Of a stretch of DNA of 64,000 nt, positions 33,845-42,233 are shown one piece after another; position 1 is the stretch's first letter, and the number at the start of each line of letters is the position of its first letter. The DNA comes from Spirosoma aureum (GTDB lineage Bacteria > Bacteroidota > Bacteroidia > Cytophagales > Spirosomataceae), in contig NZ_CP050063.1 of the NCBI RefSeq assembly GCF_011604685.1, positions 5,974,501 to 6,038,500 on the forward strand, written 5' to 3'. The position numbers and the translations under genes are program-made. The notes beneath the pieces are model-generated. The model made no database searches, was not told where the DNA came from, and was given only the letters and a program-made list of their open reading frames with translations.

Positions 33845-34798
33845 ATGACGCAGATTGGCACGGATGTTCGTGTAGCAGCCGAGTTTTTACAAGCAGGTAA
33901 TGTTGTCGGAATTCCGACCGAAACGGTATATGGACTGGCTGGCAATGCCTTTAATCCGGATGCAGTGCTGACTATTTTTCGGGTCAAAAACCGCCCGGCA
34001 TTCGACCCGCTGATTATTCATACCGATTCATTGACCAAGGTCGAACAGTTTGTCACTTCAGTTCCCGAACCGGCCCAAAAACTAGCCCAGCTGTTCTGGC
34101 CTGGGCCATTGACACTGCTTTTACCGAAGCACGACCATATTTCGGATCTCGTTACATCGGGTTTGCCTACCGTTGCCGTACGCATCCCCAACCATCCGCT
34201 CACGCTAGACCTGTTGCGCTCGATTGATTTCCCATTAGCGGCTCCTAGTGCAAATCCATTTGGCTACATTAGCCCAACTACGGCCCAACACGTGGCCGAT
34301 CAGTTGGGCGATCAGATTCCATACATTCTGGACGGCGGCCCGGCCAGCATTGGTCTGGAATCGACAATTATTGGATTTGAGAACAGAAAGGCTACTGTTT
34401 TCCGGCTGGGTGGCATGGCCCTTGAGCAAATCGAACGGATCATCGGGCCAGTTGATGTACGAACTCATTCGACCTCGAACCCCAATGCTCCTGGCATGCT
34501 AAGCAGCCATTATGCTCCGCGTAAACCACTTGTTTTGCTTAAACCGGGCGAAAGTCCTCAGCCCGACAAACATGCCGGAGCACTGGCTTTCCGAGAGCTT
34601 TTTGGAGGCATATCACCTGATAATCAGCGGGTACTATCCCCTACCGGTGACCTGAACGAAGCGGCTAAAAATCTGTTTGCACACTTAAGAACGCTTGATG
34701 CGCTTCCCGTTAAGGTTATCTACGCAGAACAGCTTCCCAATCAGGGGCTGGGCTGGGCAATCAACGACCGTTTGAAACGGGCATCGGCACAAGACTGA
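33845..34798 (+). CDS. L-threonylcarbamoyladenylate synthase (Sua5 type, two domains)
   Basis: 317 residues. Makes threonylcarbamoyl-AMP from threonine, bicarbonate and ATP for the t6A modification of ANN-decoding tRNAs. The YrdC domain (about 5-195) shows VGIPTETVYGLAGNAF, the KNRP motif (IFRVKNRPAFDPL), and the substrate-site phrase APSANPFGYISPTTAQHV. The length and C-terminal Sua5 domain (about 215-317), with the linker PGMLSSHYAPRKPL in front, identify the Sua5 rather than the short TsaC form. Start ATG at 33845, preceded by a -7 promoter box. Essential or near-essential in most bacteria. Confidence 0.95.
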   Translation: MTQIGTDVRVAAEFLQAGNVVGIPTETVYGLAGNAFNPDAVLTIFRVKNRPAFDPLIIHTDSLTKVEQFVTSVPEPAQKLAQLFWPGPLTLLLPKHDHISDLVTSGLPTVAVRIPNHPLTLDLLRSIDFPLAAPSANPFGYISPTTAQHVADQLGDQIPYILDGGPASIGLESTIIGFENRKATVFRLGGMALEQIERIIGPVDVRTHSTSNPNAPGMLSSHYAPRKPLVLLKPGESPQPDKHAGALAFRELFGGISPDNQRVLSPTGDLNEAAKNLFAHLRTLDALPVKVIYAEQLPNQGLGWAINDRLKRASAQD

Positions 34799-34811
34799 AA
34801 CCCTGAAAAAA

Positions 34812-35741
34812 TTAGTCAGCTTCCAGTTCTTTACTGCGCCCCTGCAAGCCACCGGTATGAACAGCTACGACCGTAGCCTCGTTGGGAAAGTAGCCCTGAC
34901 GGGCCAGATCATAAATACCGTAGAGCATTTTTCCGGTATAGATCTGTTCAAGCTTAACTTCTGTTTTCCGCTCGAATGCCCTAATAAAATCAATCAGTTC
35001 GGGCGTAGTTTTAGCATATCCGCCAAAAGGATAGTCAACTTGTCTGGGCCGGGCAAGAGCCAGACCTGCTTCTATCGGTTCAGAATATAATGTAGTCAGG
35101 TCAAGCCCTTTTAACACCACAAACCCCAACACCACTGTTTCTTTCGGGGCCGATCGCGCCAGACCGGCAACCGTACCACCCGTTCCGACCGGGCAACACA
35201 CATAGTCGGGAATACGGCCCAACTGGGAAATTAATTCGGGAATGATTTCGGCCGTACCGTGTATCGCCAGTTCGTTGGTCCCCCCTTCGGGAATCAGGTA
35301 ACAGGGTCCGAATCGGTTTATCAGGTCGGCCTGGAAGTCCGGATCATCTTTCTGTCGATACTCGGCCCGGCTTATAAAATACAGGGTCATTCCGCACGAT
35401 TCGCAAAAGGCCAGCGTCGGATTACGCGACGAATTGGCCAGTTCCTCTCCTCGTACGATGCCGATGGTTTTAAAACCAAATACCTGCCCCGCTGCAGCCG
35501 TCGCATATAGATGGTTAGAATAGGCTCCACCAAAAGTCAGCAATGTGTTCAGGTGCTGCCTCTGAGCTTCCAGCAGGTTATAAGTCAACTTTCGCCATTT
35601 GTTGCCAGATACCAGGGGATGCAGCAAGTCGTCCCGTTTCAGGAAAAGCCGAATACCGACTGGTTCAGGAAATGGATCATTGAGCAGTTGGACCGGCGAG
35701 TTACCAGCTAATTCAGACAGTTGCCGGGCAAGTTCGTCCAT
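34812..35741 (-). CDS. PLP-dependent ACC deaminase / D-cysteine desulfhydrase family protein
   Basis: 309 residues, fold type II PLP enzyme. The PLP lysine is in SGNKWRKLTYN (about residue 47), the phosphate region reads TFGGAYSNHLYATAAAG, and a Gly-rich loop CCPVGTGGTVAGLA closes the cofactor site. Members deaminate 1-aminocyclopropane-1-carboxylate or release H2S from D-cysteine; specificity is set by a few residues that I cannot assign safely. Convergent with sua5 and divergent from the pseudouridine synthase gene. Confidence 0.9.
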   Translation of the reverse strand: MDELARQLSELAGNSPVQLLNDPFPEPVGIRLFLKRDDLLHPLVSGNKWRKLTYNLLEAQRQHLNTLLTFGGAYSNHLYATAAAGQVFGFKTIGIVRGEELANSSRNPTLAFCESCGMTLYFISRAEYRQKDDPDFQADLINRFGPCYLIPEGGTNELAIHGTAEIIPELISQLGRIPDYVCCPVGTGGTVAGLARSAPKETVVLGFVVLKGLDLTTLYSEPIEAGLALARPRQVDYPFGGYAKTTPELIDFIRAFERKTEVKLEQIYTGKMLYGIYDLARQGYFPNEATVVAVHTGGLQGRSKELEAD

Positions 35742-35866
35742 AATCCTTATTTTTGCTGTTTATACGATTTTAATAGCTCGCCGGGAGGCTATCAGCATAC
35801 AGGCATCGAAACTAGCCTGAAGCTGCGCAACACCCTCGGCTATGCTACATCTGCAAATCTGAGAAA

Positions 35867-36901
35867 ATGGTAGCGGAAACGGAAGACGAATTACCCGAAG
35901 ACGACGAATTATACGAACATCACCGCATTGTGGTCGATAAAGGCCAGAGCCTGCTACGCATCGACCGGTTCCTGATGGACCGGCTCCAGAATGCCACGCG
36001 CACCAAAATTCAGGCTGCTATTGATGTGGAGTCCGTACAGGTAAACGGTAAAATCACCAAAGCCAGCTACAAAATCAAACCGGCAGATGTTATAACCGTT
36101 TCGCTGCCTCACCCGCCCCGCGACACCGATATCAAGCCGGAAAACATTCCGCTGACCATCGTATTTGAAGATGACGATCTGCTGGTGCTTAACAAACCAG
36201 CCGGTATGGTCGTGCATCCCGCCCACGGCAACTGGGATGGTACGCTGGTCAACGCACTGGTTTATCACTTCCAGAATCTGCCCACCTCCCGAAATGGTGA
36301 TATCAGGCCTGGCCTGGTACACCGGATCGATAAAGATACATCGGGTTTGATGGTTATTGCCAAGACGGAATACGCCATGACGCACCTGGCAAGGCAGTTT
36401 TTTGACCACAGTATCGAGCGAACCTACAATGCGCTTGTCTGGGGACAGCCGGAGCCAGCCGACGGTACCATCACGGGTTATATCGGTCGAAGCGTGAGGG
36501 ATCGAAAAGTGCAGGTGATCTATGATGACGAGGCCAAAGGCAAATGGTCTGTTACGCATTATAAAACGCTGGAAGCCCTGCGTTACGTCACACTGGTTCA
36601 GTGTAATCTGGAAACTGGCCGTACGCATCAGATCCGGGCACACATGAAGCATATTGGACATCCCTTATTCAACGATGCCATGTATGGCGGTGATCGCATT
36701 CTGCGGGGTAATCCGGTCGGAAGCTATAAAGCCTTTGTCGAAAACGCCTTTAAGCTATTACCCCGGCAGGCATTACACGCAAAATCATTAGGTTTTATCC
36801 ATCCACGCAGTCGCCAGTGGCTCCAGTTCGACTCTGACCTCCCCGACGATTTTCAGGCTACCCTGAGTAAATGGAAGAATTTAATTGCCAATGCACAATG
36901 A
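35867..36901 (+). CDS. RluA-family 23S rRNA pseudouridine synthase (RluD-like)
   Basis: 344 residues. An acidic N-terminus of about 20 residues is followed by an S4 RNA-binding domain (about 25-85, RIDRFLMDRLQNATRTKIQ and the phrase VQVNGKITKASYKIKPAD). The catalytic domain (about 100-320) has HRIDKDTSGLMVIAKTE with the catalytic aspartate in R-I-D, and GRTHQIRAHMKHIGHPLFND. This S4 plus catalytic arrangement is RluD-like; RluD modifies helix 69 of 23S rRNA. A -7-like box, TATTTTTG, lies at 35749-35756, giving a leader of about 110 bases if used. Confidence 0.94.
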   Translation: MVAETEDELPEDDELYEHHRIVVDKGQSLLRIDRFLMDRLQNATRTKIQAAIDVESVQVNGKITKASYKIKPADVITVSLPHPPRDTDIKPENIPLTIVFEDDDLLVLNKPAGMVVHPAHGNWDGTLVNALVYHFQNLPTSRNGDIRPGLVHRIDKDTSGLMVIAKTEYAMTHLARQFFDHSIERTYNALVWGQPEPADGTITGYIGRSVRDRKVQVIYDDEAKGKWSVTHYKTLEALRYVTLVQCNLETGRTHQIRAHMKHIGHPLFNDAMYGGDRILRGNPVGSYKAFVENAFKLLPRQALHAKSLGFIHPRSRQWLQFDSDLPDDFQATLSKWKNLIANAQ

Positions 36902-36977
36902 ACACGTTGCAATCAGTCTGCTCATCGTTCCTATAAGCCCATCCTTCATTTTATAGATCCTCTACTACATTATACCC

Positions 36978-37430
36978 ATGATTTCAATTCGTCCTGGCAC
37001 CCGTACCGACATTCCACAAGCTTTTGCTCTTGTAACTGAACTTGCCGTTTACGAATTAGCAGCTGATCAGGTTTCCAACTCCGCCGAGCAGATGGCCGAT
37101 GATGGTTTCGGAGCCAATCCGCTTTTCGGGATGCTTGTCGCTGAAGATTCTGAAAGTCAGAAAATTGTTGGCATGGCCTTGTATTATTTCCGGTATTCGA
37201 CCTGGAAAGGCAAGCGTCTTTACCTGGAAGATATTATCGTTACCGAAGATTTTCGCGGTTATGGTATCGGAAAATTACTTTTAGACGCCACGATTGAGAT
37301 GGCTCATGAGACCCATTGCACGGGCATGATGTGGCAGGTACTTGACTGGAATAAGCCTGCTATTGGCTTCTATCAGCAATTTGGTACCCGTTTCGACGAC
37401 GGCTGGACGAACTGTCATCTGGATTTTTGA
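36978..37430 (+). CDS. GNAT N-acetyltransferase, SSAT/thialysine acetyltransferase-like
   Basis: 150 residues, one GNAT domain. The acetyl-CoA motif is RGYGIGKLLL (about 94-103). The phrase YFRYSTWKGKRLYLEDIIV matches the diamine acetyltransferase (SSAT) subgroup, in which F-x-Y-S-T-W-x-G-x-x-x-Y-L-E-D is diagnostic, and suggests an amine such as a polyamine or thialysine as the acceptor. Cytoplasmic. A long hairpin begins 3 bases after the stop (37434-37504), so it is monocistronic or the last gene of a transcript. Confidence 0.92.
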   Translation: MISIRPGTRTDIPQAFALVTELAVYELAADQVSNSAEQMADDGFGANPLFGMLVAEDSESQKIVGMALYYFRYSTWKGKRLYLEDIIVTEDFRGYGIGKLLLDATIEMAHETHCTGMMWQVLDWNKPAIGFYQQFGTRFDDGWTNCHLDF

Positions 37431-37433
37431 ACA

Positions 37434-37504
37434 GGGGACAGGATGCCCGGAGCAGGGAGAAAGACCCGTTTCCTAAAATCTCCCTGCTTTGTGCACCCTG
37501 CCCC
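37434..37504 (+). terminator. Long imperfect hairpin after the GNAT gene
   Basis: The inner stem of 10 bp (AGCAGGGAGA at 37451-37460 with TCTCCCTGCT at 37479-37488) sits inside an outer stem of about 12 bp with a mismatch and a bulge (GGGGACAGGATGC with GCACCCTGCCCC). There is no long T-run; it lies directly after the stop. It also separates the GNAT gene from the promoter of the next operon. Confidence 0.5.
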
Positions 37505-37518
37505 ATGCGCAAAAACCC

Positions 37519-37526
37519 TATCTTTG
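37519..37526 (+). promoter_or_regulatory. -7 element (TATCTTTG) of the GT51 operon
   Basis: TATCTTTGCGG exactly matches TAnnTTTG, 23 bases before the ATG at 37550. No TTTG at the -33 position. Confidence 0.5.
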
Positions 37527-37549
37527 CGGTTCGAGAATAGTGACAAAGC

Positions 37550-39808
37550 ATGACGTATCGTCAACGTAAAGCCATCCGAATCGCTGGCTGGGTATTTCTA
37601 AGTATATTTTTATTGGGCTGTGTAGGCGCCGGTATTGCTTATTCCAAGCGCGAAAGCCTGCTCCAAACTGCCCTTGAGCGAGCCATCCGAAAAGCAAAGC
37701 GAGACTATAATCTTGACGTTCGGATCGGCTCTGCCAAATTTACAGGTCTAAGCTCCCTGGCCTTTACTGATATTTCGGTCGTTCCCGAAAAACGCGACAG
37801 TCTGGCTCGTATCAAGCGGGTAGAATTAGCCGTTCGGTTCTGGCCATTGCTGGCTGGTAAAGTTGGCTTATCGGGTATGACCCTCGAAAATGGGCTTATT
37901 CAGGTCATTAAACGTGATTCGCTCACTAATATTGATTTTCTGCTCCGCCGAAAGCGCGATTCGACCGAAACAGATAGTCCTAATGAAAGCCGCAGGCATA
38001 CCGATTTATCGAATGTGGCCGAGAATCTGATCGACAATATTCTTTCTAAAATCCCCGAAGACCTGAACATTAGTAATCTGGAGTTTCGGGGCATGGACAA
38101 TAAGGATACGATCAGTCTGCTTACGCAAACAGCTACCATCAAGGATGAAGCAGTCCTTTCGACGCTCAAACTGAATGGCAATCAGGCCATCTGGCACGTT
38201 ACCGGTACGGCCGATCCTGCTGACCGCGAATATGATCTGGCGCTCTATGCCGAGGGTCGGGGTGGACGGCCTAAACCACTCGAATTATCGTATATTCAGA
38301 AGCGATTCAACCTGAAATTACAGGCGGATACGGTTCGGGCCCAGCTTCGCGATGTAGATCGGGCGGGTGATGAGTTTCGACTCGAAGGGGTAGGCTCCGT
38401 GCGAAATCTGCGCATTAACCACCCAGCCATTGCCCGGACGGATGTGCTTGTGCCACAAGCGTCGATGAATGCGAATCTGTTTGTAGGCGAAGATTATGTG
38501 GGTGTAGATAGCTCATCAGTGGTTCGTTTAGGTGAAGTCAGTGCACGACCGTTTATAAAATACCAGCTAAAGCCAATCAAGATTTATGATGTGCAGTTGC
38601 ATACCGATCTACTAGATGCACAGGCACTTTTCAACTCATTTCCACAGGGTCTGTTTGAATCGCTGGAAGGTATGCAGGTAGCTGGAAAGCTAAAATACGA
38701 CGCTTCATTCCATCTGGATACCTCCCTACCCGACTCCGTACAGTTTAATTCGGGGCTGACCCCCGAGGGGTTTCGGGTTTTGAAAATGGGCCGCACCGAT
38801 TTTGCCGCCATCAATCACCCATTCATTTATACCCCATACGAGAAAGGAAAACCCGTTCGGGATATCATGATTGGCCCCGAAAATCCGGACTATACGCCAC
38901 TAAATCAGATTTCACCCGATCTGCGCAATGCGTTATTAACCTCAGAAGATTATAATTTTTTCACCCACAAAGGGTTCAATGAAAAAGCGTTTCGGGTATC
39001 TATTGCCACCAATTTCAAGGAGAAATCCTTTAAACGCGGGGCAAGTACCATTTCGATGCAGCTGGTTAAAAACGCCTTTCTGAATCGCAATAAAACGCTC
39101 TCCCGTAAAGTCGAAGAAATTCTGATTGTCTGGTTGATCGAAAACGAACACATCGTTCCGAAAAGCAGGATGTATGAGGTCTATCTAAATATCATCGAGT
39201 GGGGGCGCAATATTTATGGTATCGGCGAAGCAGCCCGGTATTATTTCGGGAAAAGACCCGCCGATCTCAATTTAGGCGAAAGTATTTTCCTGGCGTTTGT
39301 CGTTCCACGCCCTAAACGCGCCCTCGACTGGTTTTTACCCGACGGTTCGCTACAGGCCCGGAATGTACGCGGTTATTTCCGGCTCATTGGAAAGATCATG
39401 GCTCGGCGCGGATTAACCGCGCCCGATTCAGGTGCTTTTGGGTTCTATGATGTTCGATTGCGCGAAGGACTTCGGCGCCAGATTGCACCGGTCGACTCCC
39501 TGTTCCAGAGCGACAGCCTGATGACTGAACCGGTTGACGGAATAGATGAGGACAATGACGAAGGAACCGGCATTGGAAACTTCTTCCGGCGGTTGTTTAA
39601 AGGCAAGAAAAGTGACGAGAAGAACACGACCGATGAGGTGCCTTCGGTTCAACCCGACCGTCGGCCTGCTGATCGTCCTGATGTTCTTCCCAACGAACCC
39701 GTTGCGACTGACACCGTAAAGACCCGCAAGCAACTTCGCCAGGAACGACGCGAACGCAAACGTAGGGAGAAGGAAGCTCAAAAGGAGTTAGAAAATAATA
39801 ATCCATAA
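37550..39808 (+). CDS. AsmA-like/GT51 peptidoglycan transglycosylase
   Basis: 752 residues. An N-terminal membrane anchor (about 11-31) leads to a long AsmA-like region (about 40-430, beta-rich, LxxVxxxVRFWPLLAGKVGL-type pattern). The GT51 domain (about 440-620) has SEDYNFFTHKGFN with the catalytic Glu466 (codon 38945-38947), RGASTISMQLVKN, and KVEEILIVWLIENE, all consistent with lipid II polymerisation. No transpeptidase domain follows, so it is monofunctional. The C-terminal 110 residues are charged and low complexity (KQLRQERRERKRREKEAQ). It shares an operon with a small exported protein. Confidence 0.92.
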   Translation: MTYRQRKAIRIAGWVFLSIFLLGCVGAGIAYSKRESLLQTALERAIRKAKRDYNLDVRIGSAKFTGLSSLAFTDISVVPEKRDSLARIKRVELAVRFWPLLAGKVGLSGMTLENGLIQVIKRDSLTNIDFLLRRKRDSTETDSPNESRRHTDLSNVAENLIDNILSKIPEDLNISNLEFRGMDNKDTISLLTQTATIKDEAVLSTLKLNGNQAIWHVTGTADPADREYDLALYAEGRGGRPKPLELSYIQKRFNLKLQADTVRAQLRDVDRAGDEFRLEGVGSVRNLRINHPAIARTDVLVPQASMNANLFVGEDYVGVDSSSVVRLGEVSARPFIKYQLKPIKIYDVQLHTDLLDAQALFNSFPQGLFESLEGMQVAGKLKYDASFHLDTSLPDSVQFNSGLTPEGFRVLKMGRTDFAAINHPFIYTPYEKGKPVRDIMIGPENPDYTPLNQISPDLRNALLTSEDYNFFTHKGFNEKAFRVSIATNFKEKSFKRGASTISMQLVKNAFLNRNKTLSRKVEEILIVWLIENEHIVPKSRMYEVYLNIIEWGRNIYGIGEAARYYFGKRPADLNLGESIFLAFVVPRPKRALDWFLPDGSLQARNVRGYFRLIGKIMARRGLTAPDSGAFGFYDVRLREGLRRQIAPVDSLFQSDSLMTEPVDGIDEDNDEGTGIGNFFRRLFKGKKSDEKNTTDEVPSVQPDRRPADRPDVLPNEPVATDTVKTRKQLRQERRERKRREKEAQKELENNNP

Positions 39809-39819
39809 AGCGATTCATA

Positions 39820-40188
39820 ATGAAAGCGTTGATAAGACTTCTCCTGATTGTGGTAGTCATTGGTGGTATTGCGCTCTATTTTATGTCGCAGTATAACCAT
39901 ACGTCATTTACACCACAGACAATTGACCTGACAGTTGATTGTTCGGAGGTTGATAATGTGCTGGTTACATCAACAGTCAACGTTGTCGTTGAGAATTTAT
40001 CGTCCCGATCTCACAACGATATTTCCGTAAAAATTACGGCATTTGACGAATCAGGCAAATTGCTCAAAGAGAAATACACTACATTTTCACGAAACCTTTC
40101 TCCGAACAGTAGTTTCGACAAACCCGTTACGCTACCTGCCGAAACGAAACGCTGCGACTGTAAAATCGTTAGCTCGCATCCACTCTGA
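39820..40188 (+). CDS. Small anchored protein, unknown
   Basis: 122 residues. A membrane segment (about 4-22) is followed by a beta-rich domain of FxxG/Ig-like pattern: LVTSTVNVVVENLSSRSHNDISVKITAFDESGKLL (quoted in part), then KYTTFSRNLSPNSSF and a C-terminal Cys-x-Cys (RCDCKIVSS). It reads as a FxLYD-like or small periplasmic domain, but I could not name it with confidence. It starts 11 bases after the GT51 stop, so it is co-expressed. Confidence 0.7.
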   Translation: MKALIRLLLIVVVIGGIALYFMSQYNHTSFTPQTIDLTVDCSEVDNVLVTSTVNVVVENLSSRSHNDISVKITAFDESGKLLKEKYTTFSRNLSPNSSFDKPVTLPAETKRCDCKIVSSHPL

Positions 40189-40232
40189 TAAGCCCATAAA
40201 CGGGTTAGGCACGATCTGTGTTCAACCGCCGA

Positions 40233-40264
40233 AATGCCCGATTTAACCAGCTAAATCGGGCATT
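40233..40264 (+). terminator. Terminator of the GT51 operon
   Basis: A perfect 13-bp stem, arms 40233-40245 (AATGCCCGATTTA) and 40252-40264, with a 6-base loop. The start is 45 bases after the stop of the last gene. Confidence 0.75.
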
Positions 40265-40468
40265 GGTACATATTCGTTTCATCATACGAAATATGATCGT
40301 CAATTTTGAACCGGATATACATTCAGCGTTATACAACGATTAGTTAGTAAATCTTACATGCCGGGCCTGGCACTGTACGTAGAAAACGTTTTTCAAAAAA
40401 AGCTTAATGGTTTAAGCAACGATTCCATCTCAATTGGCATCCTTGTGTAAAACAAAAAAATTAATACC

Positions 40469-40804
40469 ATGTTAACTGCTAAAAAATACGGAATTCGTCT
40501 TTTAGTTGATAACAAACAGATTCTGGTCAAATCAGTGGGTGGCAATCTGTTCCACTCCAAGTACTGGGAATTTTGGGGTGAGTATGACGAAACGGGACGA
40601 TTAATTGGCCATCCTATTCGATCGCTGGTACCGAACCATGCGGTAGACGAACAAACCGATGAAAAGATCACCTTACCGATTCATGGCGTTGCCCTTGACG
40701 TAGCTGAAATTGTTAGTCAGCAACTCAACAGCACGGCCTATGTCGAAGCAGCTATTCGGGAAAAGTATGCGCGAGACCGGGAAGTAGCCAATCTGGTCAA
40801 TTGA
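40469..40804 (+). CDS. Hypothetical cytoplasmic protein
   Basis: 111 residues, no signal peptide or membrane segment. It opens LTAKKYGIRLLVDNKQILVKSVGGN, then a Trp/Tyr patch (SKYWEFWGEYDETGR), and ends in a charged helix (AAIREKYARDREVANL). No family recognised. Its own terminator follows at 40886. Confidence 0.6.
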   Translation: MLTAKKYGIRLLVDNKQILVKSVGGNLFHSKYWEFWGEYDETGRLIGHPIRSLVPNHAVDEQTDEKITLPIHGVALDVAEIVSQQLNSTAYVEAAIREKYARDREVANLVN

Positions 40805-40885
40805 AGGCTTATTCTTAAGCAGTTCTGGGTATAATTGGTCTGCTCCATTCTATTTGCTCAACTAGCCATACGAAGCCATTTTATG

Positions 40886-40929
40886 TAAGCTGTTTAGGAT
40901 TATTACAATCCTGAACAGCTTATCTTTTT
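40886..40929 (+). terminator. Terminator after the 111-residue gene
   Basis: A 16-bp stem with one G-T pair: arms 40886-40901 (TAAGCTGTTTAGGATT) and 40907-40922, loop 5 bases, followed by TCTTTTTT. Confidence 0.85.
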
Positions 40930-41848
40930 TCAGCCATTATTGACATACATCATTCATTGTCAATTTATTATAGGTAGTCTTTGTTAAAAAATCAGCCTTT
41001 TTAGCAATTTAATTTCGCCCGGCAGTCACGATAGAGCTTGATTGGAATTGCCTAATAAAAGGATCAGTAGTATATGTTCCCGCCACTTAGTCGACGAAAA
41101 TTGGTCGAATTCACCAATTTTCACCTGCGTTGACCATATTACTTGATAAAGATTCGGTTGTACAATTTGTCTTTTCAATGAAAAATCAAAGGCACTTATT
41201 GTACTTTATCAAGAATAGCAAACTATTCTTACATCGCAACTAGTTAAGTATGTGAGTGAAGAAGGTGCAACGTCCTTTTTCTCTTCTATTGATTATTAAG
41301 AAATTATCTAAATTATGAATTCATCATACACACTAAAGCAAGGAAATAAAGCGAAGGCTATATGGATATCGATTTGTACTTTTTCACGTTTATTCATAGT
41401 TGGCTTTATTCATCGGAACGCAGTCGTTTTTGAGGGACTAACCCGCATCATGACACCGTTCGGCGGCAACTTGCTATCCAGAACCCGATAAACGCTTTTT
41501 GCTTCTATACCGGGCAAGCTGTCCGGATACTTCTCAGACTTTTCTGCGCACTCGACCCAGTTCCGTCGGGGAATGCTTAATTCCTGGTTTGTAAACGGGT
41601 TAATGACCCAGCTCACAAAATCAACCAGGCTAACAGCTGCGCATGGCTCCGCCTGACCTGGCTATAGTAATGGCCATTGTCAGAGCAGCTTAGGGAACAT
41701 TCTCTGCCAGAGGATGGCCTTTGCTATCACGCTAACAACGAGACAAAGAACACCCGACAAGCAACTCATTGACAAAGTGATCATGAATCTACCTGTCATT
41801 CGTATGTCTGCTATGTAGTGGTCTCCGTCTTGAATTAACCCCATTGTC
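40930..41848. other. 919-bp sparsely coding region
   Basis: The longest stretch without a sure gene. It contains a short inverted repeat (CTTGATAAAG 41142-41151 and CTTTATCAAG 41204-41213), one doubtful minus-strand frame (41410-41616), and several AT-rich segments. No RNA gene or transposase was recognised. Confidence 0.4.
41410..41616 (-). CDS. Doubtful small open frame or gene remnant
   Basis: 68 residues from a GTG start. Reads SWVINPFTNQELSIPRRNWVE and ends PNGVMMRVSPSKTTAFR. Codon use looks coding-like, and the same frame stays open for about 14 codons further upstream without a start, which would fit a truncated gene. No homology recognised. Confidence 0.3.
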   Translation of the reverse strand: MSWVINPFTNQELSIPRRNWVECAEKSEKYPDSLPGIEAKSVYRVLDSKLPPNGVMMRVSPSKTTAFR

Positions 41849-42169
41849 ATGAATCGTTTTTCAGTTATTTACCTGCTCAGAAAGCAGTATCACCATATTT
41901 ACAGTGCCACTTATATCGAAGCTGAAGCTGTTTTACGACAGTTGTCAACTCAGAAAGGACGCACGCCTATTGGTATCTACGATGCTAAAACCGAACTTTT
42001 TTATTGGGAGCCTACCCGGCAAAGCCGCTACAATGAAGCAGGTATTGAAGAACAGGGAAAGCTGGGCGACCAGATTATCGGGATTGCACAGCGACTGCGC
42101 CAACGTGGTGATGAATGGCGCTCCCAGAGTAATTCCATTTCTCAGCTTCTCAGTATAAACAAGGTCTAG
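41849..42169 (+). CDS. Hypothetical cytoplasmic protein
   Basis: 106 residues. No signal or membrane segment. MNRFSVIYLLRKQYHHIYSATYIEAEAVL suggests a beta strand and a helix (quoted in part as MNRFSVIYLLRKQYHH). The middle reads TPIGIYDAKTELFYWEPTRQ. It lies 64 bases upstream of the mannitol dehydrogenase gene on the same strand, possibly co-transcribed. Unknown. Confidence 0.55.
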   Translation: MNRFSVIYLLRKQYHHIYSATYIEAEAVLRQLSTQKGRTPIGIYDAKTELFYWEPTRQSRYNEAGIEEQGKLGDQIIGIAQRLRQRGDEWRSQSNSISQLLSINKV

Positions 42170-42233
42170 ATGATAAAAAACACCGGGATGCCCGGTTGTC
42201 ACGTCCATCAATAACGCTATAAACGCATTGACT

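Noticed and set aside
33628..33900. 90-codon plus-strand frame with a hydrophobic N-terminus
   Set aside because: It runs into the sua5 coding region in another frame and overlaps hairpin C. Its composition after the hydrophobic part is not protein-like.
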